A stretch of 64,000 nucleotides of DNA from Agrostemma githago (taxonomy: Eukaryota; Streptophyta; Magnoliopsida; Caryophyllales; Caryophyllaceae): contig OY288241.1 of the NCBI GenBank assembly GCA_958450325.1, forward strand, positions 52,710,078 to 52,774,077. The letters run 5' to 3'. Below, piece by piece: positions 54,178 to 64,000 of this stretch. Each line of letters starts with the position of its first letter. The first letter of the stretch is position 1. Made by a program: the position numbers and the translations under genes. The notes below the pieces were generated by a model, which worked only from the letters and a program-made list of their open reading frames with translations, searched no databases and was not told the origin of the DNA.

Positions 54178-55255
54178 TGTAAGACGACCTTTTTAGTGAA
54201 CCGAATTCGTTGCCGATTTGTGGAGTCGCCACCATGTTAATTATAGGAACTCGGTAACCGTTCAAGTCAACTTTGATCCTTAGCCGGCTAGAAGTTGAGT
54301 GGCATGGGGACCTAAAGTTAAAGACTTGTACCCTTAAGCACTCAATGCCTGGAATGACTCTCATTGCCAATGATTTTGGACATCTGGAAACCGTCGATTC
54401 TGAGTAAGGGGTAAGGGTAAGTATTGGGAAGCCAATGTCCGATAGACATGAACACCCAATCCTGCCCGCACATAGCGGCCTTTACTAATCAATCGGTGGG
54501 CTGATAACTTTGTTCCTTAATTGTGGCGGAAGTGCAATAACGTCTGTTGTTTAACTCTAAGTCTTTGCTATGTCCGTTGTTTAAGGACAAGTAAGTTTTT
54601 GTCGTCGAAGTAGTTGTGTTTACATTATTTGCATGCGATTTCACGTGACAGGCAGGCCATGAAAAGATGCACGTAGGAGAGTAGAGAGTACTAAATATTA
54701 TACATATTAGCAAATCAGTTTTAACGTGATAATACGGATAGTAGTTGTTCTCATGGTATACCTTACCTGGTATTCTGCTTAAGGTGCATCATTTCGGTAT
54801 TAATAGAGATGCATCGAACTACGTGTGAGAGGTGAGCATCGGGATTAATATGGAACCCGACCACCACTTTGTTCAATTTTTGTTTGTTTACGTTTTGAAT
54901 TTTGTGTTAGGTGATTTAGCATGCGATAATAGTGTCATAAAAGCGGTAAATCATACGAAAGCGGTAAAATGCGAAATGTAAGTAAATCACATAGTGAGGA
55001 GTTGCACCCTCGGACTGTACACTAAACAAGACACGATGCGTAGATGATTGATAACGGATCTCGGAACTACTCGGGTTTAGTTTGGGTGTTTTAGCGCTTA
55101 TGGTTGAAGTTGTGGACATTGCGTATGTTCGTGACGTGCGATGGACCTAGTGTCCATACTAGTCGGACATGATGTTATCGAAGTGCATAAATAAAGATTA
55201 CGGAATGTAAAGTTTTGTTTAGATGACAACCTAGTGACGATACGATTTTGATCTC
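54178..55255 (-). mobile_element. 5' LTR fragment of the same minus-strand element
   Basis: It starts TGTAAGACGACC and follows 34758-35560 from about 54370 (shared CCGTCGATTCTGAGTAAGGG, then CATGCGATAATAGTGTCATA). It ends where an inverted fragment begins. Confidence 0.55.
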
Positions 55256-55840
55256 TCCCAAATCTGGATCGGTCGTTAACGAAGGATAGGGGCTGAAACA
55301 ATATTTATGTGACTCGCAAATAACACAAAAACAATTAAATGTGGTCGTGGTAAGTCAAGGTCGGTCCACAGGGAAGGCAGTGCTAATCGAGTAGGAGCTA
55401 CGCGTTTGGGGCCTAATTGGAGGGTTTTTAGTCGAGTCTAAACTAGAATGCGATCAATAACGAAGAATAATCAATAAGGAAAAGGTGTTAGGGGGAGTCG
55501 GGAATCGGAAATCGGGTTCTATGAGCCTCGAAATTATGGGTCGGTCACAAAGTCGATAGAGGGAGAATGCCACCTTTCGATTTCTTCACCCAACTTATCT
55601 AGATCCCGCTTTCGCGGCAAAAAAGGGTAAGTCTCAAGTCAAGGTAATTTCTACCCCGGATTTCCCAACAAATGGTAAGTCTCAAATCGAGGCATCCCTT
55701 ACCCCGGGTTTCTCCAAATGATAGAAATGAGTCAAGGTCGATCTAGTTGGCCGGACTAAGTCAACAATGACACAAAAACCTCAAGCATGATAAATTAACA
55801 AACATGCAACAAAACTACAATTCCTTAATTCATATCACCG
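55256..55840 (-). mobile_element. inverted copy of the LTR fragment at 34150-34740
   Basis: GGATCGGTCGTTAACGAAGGATA, GTCGGTCCACAGGGAAGGCA and TACCCCGGGTTTCTCC are inverse matches to 34735, 34650 and 34300. This marks a rearrangement or two oppositely inserted elements. Confidence 0.5.
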
Positions 55841-57317
55841 GGTTTTGGATGTGAGCTAGCGAGTAGCGTGGATCCTACTCTTTCTTCATTTATGTAATTT
55901 ATGGATTTTTATAAACCCGTTGGAAGATTTTTCTTTTAGCCCTTTTGTAAAAAGAAGCCTTTGTATTGACTTACCATTTCTTTTAATAAGATATAGTTTG
56001 TTAGCGTGTTTTAATCCTAACTCTACAGTGTTTCCGCCACTGTATTGCGTTAGAATTTCTAGGGGATTACAACTTTGGTTGTACCCCCGAGGGGGCTGCC
56101 TACGTATCCGTGTTTAGACGGAATCAAACCATGTTCGTAGTTCGTAAAATGTGAGTGATTTTGCTTTAGACTCGTTATGCCAATTATCGATGTGAGATGT
56201 TTTAAATTGTTTTGCACGAGTTTTCACCCTAGTTTAAGAACCAAGGTGAAGTGGTCGGGTGTGACCATTTGAAGGTGACAATTACCGAGATACCGCGTTT
56301 GGGTCAGGGCGACTAGTTCGGTTGGTTATGGAATGTGGAGTTAGGTAGTAAGCGGTTTCGATGGATCAAAATCTAGAGTTTGATTTTTGTGGAGTTAAGG
56401 TTATGGGCTAAGGTTTCGTAATGTGGTAGAAAAGGGGAAGCTGAGTAAAAATGACTCAGGTTTCAATCGAGCGAGATGTAAATTACGTGGGATCTGATTT
56501 TCATGTCTGACCCTAATAGTTGAGATTATCCTATTAAGCTTAAATCCTCAAAATTCTGGATTGTCTCCTAACAAGTGTCTCGGGAAGGTCTTAAGCGTTG
56601 TAATGTAGGGAGGCTAATGTTTGGTGCTAGCTGACCGGTTTGTTCATTTTTACTTTTTTTTTTGCTTTTTGTTCGGACTTTTATTGGGTGATTGAATTTT
56701 GACTCTGACCCCTGAACTTGGCCTCGGTCGTTTTTGCATTGGTGGACATGGCCGTTTTGGTTTGCCTTGGTTTGATTTTTCTCTTGGCTCGTTTTGGCCA
56801 TTTCAGACTTTTTTTTTGTCAGACTAGCACCTATGGTAGAAATTGGTCGGTCTTTATTCGAGGGATGTTTATTGTGGGAAATGGGTTTGCCTTCCGTCTT
56901 TGATCACAAGCTAAGAGACTATCTAGATTTGTCATAGGATTCAGGAATGCTCGTTCTAAGGGATAGTTTGTGACTTTCTATACCAGACATGGAATAGGTA
57001 AAAGAAAGTACGGGATCTCGGTTCTTGCATTTCCTCATTGTTTTGAGGAGTCGATAATTGTATGACAGGTTGTTTAAACGTGACGAGTCACAAGCGAGAG
57101 TATTTGCATTATTGTTTAAATCAAGCATTATCTAGGCTCGTAATAGAGAATAAAGAATTGCTTTTATTGATAGACTCCGAAAGGAGTTATGTTTAGACAG
57201 GACTAGGGAGGTCAGGACATGTCCCCGTACCTCAAACTCAATATAACAATGACACTAGAAGGGAAATAACAATACTATGACTTGACCCTACTATGACATT
57301 GACCTGGGCTCGGGACC
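55841..57317. other. decayed internal region of gag-only-element relatives
   Basis: Blocks GGCTGCCTACGTATCC (56094), GAGTTAGGTAGTAAGCGG (56337) and TTCTGGATTGTCTCC (56555) match 10425, 10730 and 10946 in the gag-only element. Coding frames are absent. Confidence 0.5.
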
Positions 57318-59053
57318 TGTCATGTTATAAACATAACAGCCACGTCAGTAGGGAGTAACTCAGACGTTCTCCAAGCCATATTTACCATATGGAAAAATAA
57401 TAGTATTATTATATCAAAATATTTAAAAAGAGAAAACATCAAAACGATATAATAAAATAAGTTCTCGGGGAAAACATAAAACATTTGCCAACCTGCAAAT
57501 CAAAACCAATTGATAAAAATAATACTCCCTCCGATTACCTGTGTTCTTCCCCTTTCTTTTTGGGGAAGAAAATAAGGAGGGAGTAATTATATTAATAAAA
57601 TATGGAGGGTGAAATGAAAAAGTAAGAGAGAGAAATATTATATTAATTAAATGAGAAAAAGTAGAATGAAAAAGTAGGAGAGAGGAATATTATATTAATT
57701 AAATGAGAAAAAGTGTGGTGGAAAAGTAGGAGAGAGGAATATTATATTAATTAATGAAGATGATAAAACTTTCCTTAAATGGAAAGAGGGAAGAAAATCA
57801 AACTCAGCCCAAAAAGGAAATAGGGAAGAACATAGGTAATCGAAGGGAGTATTCAAAATGGCGTTATGGATATGATTAGTGTTGATGGTTAGACTTTCAC
57901 TAGGAGAATACTAAAACTAGCTTCGAGAACTTAGTTCAAACAAATCAAACTTCGATCTCTAACTAGGCTACTCAACCATAATAGGATGACGGCTTATAAA
58001 TGCGTGACCTTGGTTTAAGACAATGTACGCCCCTCCTGGGATTACCTGTCACTCAGTTCAACTTATGACGGCGACTTACTGCGAGGCCTAAGCTTAAGGT
58101 CAAAATGTACACAACTCCGGGGATACCTGTCACCCGGTTCAACAACTAATGTACCGATTCCTGATACACTAGCCTTATAGTCAATGGCAAAACCGTAAAC
58201 CACAGATTATATTACTCTAACCCCACACTTGCCTTTATTCCATAATTCCAAAACAAGTCATTATCGATATTCAAAAGATATAACCATTATGAGGATAAAA
58301 GGAATTAACATTTCATATTAAAGGGAAATTTTCTATATAGATACTTACTAATTTTTGGAACTTACTTAAAATAGAAAATACGTAAGTTATTAAAATAACT
58401 GAAATGTATAGAAATAGCATTTCTAACGAAATTAACATTTTATTATTATCGTCGTTATCGAAACTTTAATATATTTCTAAATCCGTTACTCAAAATATAA
58501 ATAAAATATAATACTCAATATATAGTATTTTGTAAATTATTAGAAAATCGAGTTAAAACTATAAATTTTAGAAAAGAGACGTTTTAAGAAAAACAATATC
58601 AAAATTAATTGAGTCAACGACTTTTATAAATGGAATGAGATTTACAAAGATTTCAAATTATTTTTAACAAATAGTTTTTATTAATAAATAATACGGATTT
58701 TACTAAAAATAATCAATTGTAAACAAATAAGAAATTATTAGTGAAAATTGTCTCGACTAAAAATATATTGAAAACAAAATCGACTATTTTATCATATATT
58801 AGTATAAATCATAAAACGAAAATTAATTTATTAAACAAGTACACAAACCTCGATTATAATATAAAAATGCGATTTTGAGTTAAAATTATAAATTAACGGA
58901 ATATGAAGAAAATATGAAATCGATATTATTTAGTTACTAGTGTCACGATAACCAACAAAATATTACAACGACCATAAATAATTAAATCACTAACGATTCA
59001 TAAAACGATATCGAAAACTTGTAAAATAATTATAAGGCCCATTTAAAATAATA
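57318..59053 (+). mobile_element. second copy of the 3.4-kb LTR type, interrupted
   Basis: TGTCATGTTATAAACATAAC onward follows 36964-37725 and then 51011 onward, so the pre-insertion state of the Tat site is visible around 58345. A MITE sits at 57525-57849 and the match stops at the Helitron terminus at 59054. Confidence 0.55.
57525..57849. mobile_element. Stowaway-like MITE, 325 bp
   Basis: CTCCCTCCGATTACCTGTG on the left and its inverse (CATAGGTAATCGAAGGGAG) on the right, flanked by TA on both sides. Inside are three direct repeats of about 60 bp (GAGAGAGGAATATTATATTA). It is absent from the matching place in the other LTR copy (near 37200). Confidence 0.85.
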
Positions 59054-59082
59054 CTAGATTAAAGCCCGTACGCTGCACGGGT
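59054..59082 (-). mobile_element. Helitron 3' terminus (minus strand)
   Basis: On the minus strand a hairpin (CCCGTGCAGCGTACGGG) is followed after 7 bases by CTAG and T, the Helitron 3' signature. It interrupts the LTR copy to its left, so the element extends rightward, perhaps to about 62 kb. The 5' end was not found. Confidence 0.55.
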
Positions 59083-59687
59083 TAGTACATTGATGATGTA
59101 CATTCGTTAAGTAAGAAACTTAATCAAACTATGTCATTAAAGTAAATAAGATGATCACATGATATTAGTAATCAAAATTAATTTCAGTTGAATTTATAGT
59201 CTTAAAAGCTCATTTTAAAAGTCAAAATAACATATGATTGCTCTTGTTTATAATATAAAATTTCATCACCTTATTATAATTTTTCATTGTGAAAATAATT
59301 TTACGTTTGTAGTCTTATTAAGAGACTTTTTACCTTATTATAAGATTTTTTTAAGACTCAAAAGTTTTTTGATTGATATCTAAGAACGAATGAATTTTTT
59401 GATTGATTTCTAGGAACGAAATATTAGTCTTATTTACAATATAAGATTCTACCGGCTCATCATAATTTTTCAATGTCGGATAATTTACTCAAGTTTATAG
59501 TCTTAAGATCTGCTTTTAAGACCCAGAAAAATGTACGATTACTCTTATTTATAATATAGAATCTATCACCTTATTTTAATTTTTTTGATGTGAGATAATT
59601 TTAGGTTTGTAGCATTTTTAAAAGCTTTTTAAGACTCAAAAGATGGTTGGTTGATAATTAAAACCGAAAGATTACTCATTTATGATA

Positions 59688-59946
59688 CTCCCTCCGTTCC
59701 AACCATTTGTATCCATTTGCTTTATGCACGTATGTTGATACTCATTTTCTTTTGTCTATTTCTTTTGTTACTTATTACTAAAAATTATAGAATTTTGATA
59801 TTCATAATGTATTCGATTAGACGATTTAAACAAGATCCCACATGAATATATTTTATCTTATATATTAGAAGTTATATCAAAAATTCATCATACTTATAAA
59901 TAGTGTAAATAAAGAAAATGTATATAATTCGTTGAAACGGAGGGAG
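59688..59946. mobile_element. Stowaway-like MITE, 259 bp
   Basis: CTCCCTCCGTTCCAACC on the left and TTGAAACGGAGGGAG on the right are inverse, with TA on both sides. It is inserted in the AT-rich repeat array. Confidence 0.85.
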
Positions 59947-60394
59947 TATAAAATTAAAATAGTTTGTTTTTATATCTAAGGTAAAAAAGGACAAACGATT
60001 ACTCTTTTATATAATTGAATTTGATCATCTTATTATATATTTTGGATGCATGATTAATTACTCTTATTTATGTAATAAAAAAAATTCACCTTATTATAAT
60101 TTCTCGATATGAGATAATTTTACTTAAGTTTATTTAAGTTTATATATAGTCTAATTAAGAACTCTTATTTATAGACAAACGATTACACTTATTTATAATT
60201 TTTTGATATGTGATAATCTAATTTAACTTTATTTGTAGTCTTATTAAGAACTTTTTCTAAGACTAAAAAGTTTTTTTGTCGATATCTAAGGACGAATGAT
60301 TATTCTTATTTATAATATAGAATTTCATCACCTCATCATAATTTGGAGAAATTGTTACTTTTATTTATAAATAGAATTTCATCGTCTTATTATA

Positions 60395-60495
60395 CTCTCT
60401 TTGTTCACTATTTTTTTCTCCATTACCTTAATATTTGTGAGAAGTATTTTAATGAAATGAGGCAAAGAGGCAAAAAAAATAGTGACCGGAGTGAG
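60395..60495. mobile_element. short Stowaway-like MITE, 101 bp
   Basis: CTCTCTTTGTTCACTATTTT on the left and AATAGTGACCGGAGTGAG on the right form an imperfect inverted repeat flanked by TA. Confidence 0.65.
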
Positions 60496-62270
60496 TATAA
60501 TTTTTTGATGTGGGATAATTTACTTAACTTTATAGCCTTAAGAGTGTTTTAAGACTCAAAAGAGAGGAGTTATAATTTTTCGATGTGGGATCATTTACTT
60601 AAGTTTATAGTCTTAAGAGTTTTAGAACAAATAATTAGTTTTATATATAATATAGAAATCCATCACCTTATTATAAGGTGTTGACGAAAGATAATTTAAC
60701 TAAAATTTGTAGTCTTATTTATAATATAGAATCATCACCATAACTTATTTTAATTGTTTCGATGTGGGATAATTTTAACTTTGTAGTCTTATTAAGATCT
60801 TTTTTAAACTCAAATTTTTTTTAAAAACAAATCAAAAAGTAAGACTACAAATTCATGACTTCATCATAATTTTAAAAAACAATGATATAAAATTCTATCA
60901 TAGTTTTTTTTAATAACAAAAGTTTTTTTGTTGGTTGATGAGAATTACTTAAGTTGGTTATTGTCTAAAGATTTTTTTTATTATTTTTATTTGTAATATA
61001 AAATTCCATCTCCTTATTATAATTTTTTATTTAAGTATATAGTCTTAACAACTTTTTTAAGAATCAAAAGATTTATGTTTGATGAAAGTTTATAATTTTT
61101 TGAATGTGGGATAGTTTTACTTAAGTTTATAGTCTTAATATATATTTTAAGATTCAAAAGATTTTTGGTTAATATCTAAGAGCACATGATTACAACGGAG
61201 TATTATTTATAATATAAAGTTTCATCACCTTATTATAATTTTTCGATGTGAGATTAGTTTTACTTAAGTTGTAGTCTGATTAAGAGACCTTTTAAGACTT
61301 CAAATTTTTTTTGATTGATATTTAAGAACGAAAGATTAGTATATTATAGAATTCATCAACTTATCATAATTTTTAGATGTGGTATAATTTATTTAAGTTT
61401 ATAGTTTCCATCAGCTCTTTTTAAGACTAAAAAAATACATCATTACTCTTGTTTATAATAATATAGAATTTCGTCACCTCACTATCATTTTTCAACGTGG
61501 GATGATTTTAAATTTGTAGTCTTATATATTAAAAGTTTTTTTAAGACTCAAATATTGTTTGGTCCATATTTAAAACTGAATGATTACTAATATTTATATA
61601 TATAATTCCATCACCCCATCATAATTTTTTGATGTGGGATACTTTAAAGGTTGTACTTGGTCAATATTTGAAACCAAATGATTACTGTTATTTATTATAC
61701 AAAATTTAATCACCTTGCTCAAAATTTAATCATAATTTTTTGATATAATATATATTTTCATCACCTCATCATAATTTTTTAATATAGGATAATTAATTGA
61801 GGTTTATAGTCTTAAGAACTCTTTTTTAGATTCAAAAGACTTTTGGTAGATATCGAAGAACAAATGATTACTTTTATTTATAATATAGAATTTCATCATC
61901 ATATTATAATTTGTCGATATGGGATAATTTTACAACAATTATATGTAATAAACTCATCACATAACGTGAAACAAATAACATGAAATTTATACTCTAATGA
62001 AAACATTTTTTACCATGAATTTAATTATTTCATTTTTATAATTTATTTTACGATAATGTTTTTAAAAAATGAACTCTAAAGATTTTTAACCCAGAATTGT
62101 AAAACATCACATTAATATAATAAATTAAATATATATTATATTAATTAATAGATTCTCCAATTGATTTATTATTATTATTTATGATACTTTCCTAATTTGA
62201 GATTTGATGAAACTGACCAATGGGATCGCTCGAAAAAAGCCTAATATATATATATATATATGTATGTATA

Positions 62271-62410
62271 GAGGTAGGTTCAAATAAGGTCAACAAATTT
62301 TTTATGCAACTTTATCAATCATCTCGTGTAACTTTAAGCACTTTTTGTGTAACTTTAGCACTGGAACTTAGGAACTTAAAAAAGTTGTTGACCTTATTTG
62401 AACCTACCTC
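62271..62410 (-). mobile_element. TA-flanked MITE copy 1 (140 bp, inverted and shorter)
   Basis: GAGGTAGGTTCAAATAAGG at the left and its inverse at the right, with TA repeats outside. It is in the opposite orientation to copies 2-4 and lacks their centre. Confidence 0.85.
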
Positions 62411-62440
62411 TGTATGTATATATATATATATATATATATA

Positions 62441-62679
62441 GAGGTAGGTTCAAATAAGGTCAACAACTTTTTTAAGTTCCTAAGTTCCAGTGTTAAAGTT
62501 ACACAAAAAGTGCTTAAAGTTACACGAGATGAGTGATAAAGTTGCACTTTATCACTTGAAGTGATAAAAGTGCTGAATGTTATAGTTACATATCAATTTT
62601 GAACAAATGCAACTTTAACGTATGTCATCTGTAACTTTAATATAGACTTAAAAAAATTGTTGACCTTATTTGAACCTAC

Positions 62680-62682
<3 letters not shown>
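62441..62682 (+). mobile_element. TA-flanked MITE copy 2 (242 bp)
   Basis: Same termini. The inside carries AAAGTTACAC words and a TAAAGTGCAACTTTA-type palindromic centre (GATAAAGTTGCACTTTATC). Confidence 0.85.
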
Positions 62683-62722
<40 letters not shown>

Positions 62723-62723
<1 letters not shown>

Positions 62724-62963
62724 AGGTAGGTTCAAATAAGGTCAACAACTTTTTTAAGTTCCTAAGTTCCAGTGTTAAAGTTACACAAAAAGTGCTTAAA
62801 GTTACACGAGATGAGTGATAAAGTTGCACTTTATCACTTGAAGTGATAAAAGTGCTGAATGTTATAGTTACATATCAATTTTGAAAAATGCAACTTTAAC
62901 GTATGTCATGTGTAACTTTAATATAGACTTAAAAAAATAGTTGACCTTATTTGAACCTACCTC
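62723..62963 (+). mobile_element. TA-flanked MITE copy 3 (241 bp)
   Basis: Almost identical to copy 2, separated from it by about 40 bases of TA repeat. Confidence 0.85.
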
Positions 62964-62993
62964 TATATATATGTATGTATGTATGTATGTATA

Positions 62994-63238
62994 TAGGTAG
63001 GTTCAAATAAGGGCAACAACTATTTTAAGGGCATAAGGTCAAGTGTTAAAATTACACAAAAAGTGTTTAAAGTTACACGAGATGAGTGATAAAGTTGCAC
63101 TTTATCACTTGAAGTGATAAAAGAGCTGAATGTTATAGTTACATATCAATTTTAAACAAATGCTACTTTATTGTATGTCATCTGTAACTTTAATATATAC
63201 ACTTACTGAAACATGTTGCCTTTATTTGAACCTACCTC
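62994..63238 (+). mobile_element. TA-flanked MITE copy 4 (245 bp, diverged)
   Basis: Same plan with more substitutions. Flanked by GTAT repeats on the left and a CT/TA tract on the right. Confidence 0.8.
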
Positions 63239-63276
63239 TCTCTCTCTATATATATATATTATATTATATATATATA

Positions 63277-63956
63277 TGTTCCGGTTACGGAAACAATTTA
63301 CCCGGTCCAGAATCCGGGTAGTGTGATTGAATTGATGATGGATGATTAATTGCTCAATTCCCTCGATCTCCCCTTCCTCTCACTCTTGGAATCGGACTTC
63401 CCCGGCGGAAAGCAGCCTGCTCCCTGCACAAAGAACGCACAGGGCCTCGGAGGTTGTCCGAGGGAACCCTCTCCGATGCCTAAGTCAGTCCGTGAAATGC
63501 CTTTACGAACCTAGCTCGTGAGGAACTAGGTGGCGTTTTAAGAGTAAGAGTCTAGAGAGAGAAAATCCAACCCCTCTCATGTGGGAAATGGGGAGGTATT
63601 TATACCTTCCCACAAGAGAGAGAAGAGAAAGAGGAATGATTGGATGGGAAAGTGACAAGTGGCGGCTTCCCATCCATCCATTCCCAATTACCTTAGGCAA
63701 AATGACGAGAGGGCCCCTGGGGGGCCTGACCCTGTCGGCCAGGGATTTTCCCAGGGCAGACAGTCTCCAAGCAGGGGACTGCCAAGATCTGACAGGCTGC
63801 ATTGGCCTGCGCTCTTGGCGGCTGACGGCCAACCTTTAGCGTTTTCGTGCTTTGTTCTCGGTCCCTGCTGGGGGCTAGTCTTTCGACTCTCCGACAGGAG
63901 TCGTCTCGGGGCCTGCATAGCAGGCAGTTGATTGACAGGCGGCCCACCCCCAATCA
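63277..63956 (-). repeat. 3' LTR of a diverged Tat-type element on the minus strand
   Basis: Inverted, it runs from TGATTGGGGGTGGGCC to CGTAACCGGAACA and shares many blocks with the LTR at 50322: CTAAGGTAATTG, TATAAATA framed by an inverted repeat, and CCGAGGCCCTGTGCGTTCT. The bases beyond 63956 (ATTGGCCCTCG) match the sequence upstream of the Tat 3' LTR, so the internal region continues past 64000. Its left edge lies in a TA tract. Confidence 0.8.
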
Positions 63957-64000
63957 ATTGGCCCTCGTCAGTAGGAGGGAAGTGAGACTTCTCCTCTGCT

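Larger units (their letters stand above)
59180..61940. repeat. AT-rich degenerate tandem repeats
   Basis: A phrase cluster recurs about every 150-200 bases with strong drift: GATGTGGGATAATTTTACTT, AAGTTTATAGTCTTAAGA, CTTTTTAAGACTCAAAAG, TTATTTATAATATAGAATT and CATCACCTTATTATAATTT. It starts just inside the Helitron terminus and may be its filler. No gene is supported in this stretch. Confidence 0.7.

Noticed and set aside
59651..59845. Hydrophobic 64-aa plus-strand frame
   Set aside because: It overlaps a Stowaway-like MITE terminus and AT-rich repeat. Composition explains it.
1..64000. Host protein-coding genes, tRNA or rRNA genes
   Set aside because: Every frame with recognisable domains belongs to a mobile element. 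No tRNA cloverleaf or rRNA stretch was recognised; the tRNA-like hit at 1637 fits a SINE better.

Overview
The window reads as repeat-dense intergenic DNA from a flowering plant nuclear genome, probably a eudicot. The evidence is nested LTR retrotransposons, hAT, Mutator-like (MULE), Helitron and Stowaway-type elements, plant-style GT-AG introns, and long (TA)n tracts. I see no ordinary host gene, tRNA, rRNA or CRISPR array. Order or genus cannot be fixed from this sequence.

Left part (1-15.1 kb): the right half of a hAT element, a possible SINE, a Helitron 3' end, an orphan LTR with a tRNA-Asp-type primer site, a stretch built from a dispersed GTTACT/AGTAAC motif, and a minus-strand gag-only LTR retrotransposon (6978-15112) that has lost part of its 5' LTR.

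Centre-left (15.1-30.1 kb): the most notable object, a roughly 15-kb MULE-like transposon inside (TA)n DNA. Its termini match in inverted orientation (15126 and 30112). It carries, on the plus strand, a multi-exon gene with a basic N-terminus, a mobile-domain-like region, one Ulp1-type cysteine protease domain with its His-Asp-Cys residues present, and a second, diverged Ulp1-like domain whose Cys position is Ser. A perfect-looking 1006-bp tandem duplication sits in the second domain. Next come two paralogous 92-codon genes with similar upstream regions. On the minus strand is a broken FAR1/MURA-type transposase (FAR1 DNA-binding, DDE, SWIM and zinc-knuckle parts). Introns and intergenic stretches are seeded with the short motif AGTCACAC. 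This resembles the Kaonashi (Ulp1-bearing) MULEs of plants, but the double protease and the 92-aa pair are not something I recognise.

Centre (30.1-37.7 kb): another terminal-inverted-repeat element with exon-like gene pieces, a minisatellite and a nested smaller element, then LTR fragments.

Centre-right (37.7-51.0 kb): a near-complete 13.3-kb Ty3/gypsy element of the Tat type with target duplication TTACT. It has gag, protease, reverse transcriptase, RNase H plus a second RNase H, integrase, a 3' tandem-repeat zone and antisense genes. Its 5' end carries a second, partial LTR in tandem, and a 557-bp hAT MITE with an 8-bp target duplication interrupts one antisense gene. The Tat element itself sits in a 3.4-kb LTR (36964-37725 plus 51011-53649).

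Right part (53.6-64.0 kb): degenerate LTR-element fragments related to those at 34-37 kb, three Stowaway-like MITEs, a Helitron 3' end with AT-rich repeats, a cluster of four TA-flanked MITEs, and the 3' LTR of a second, diverged Tat-type element on the minus strand running off the right edge.
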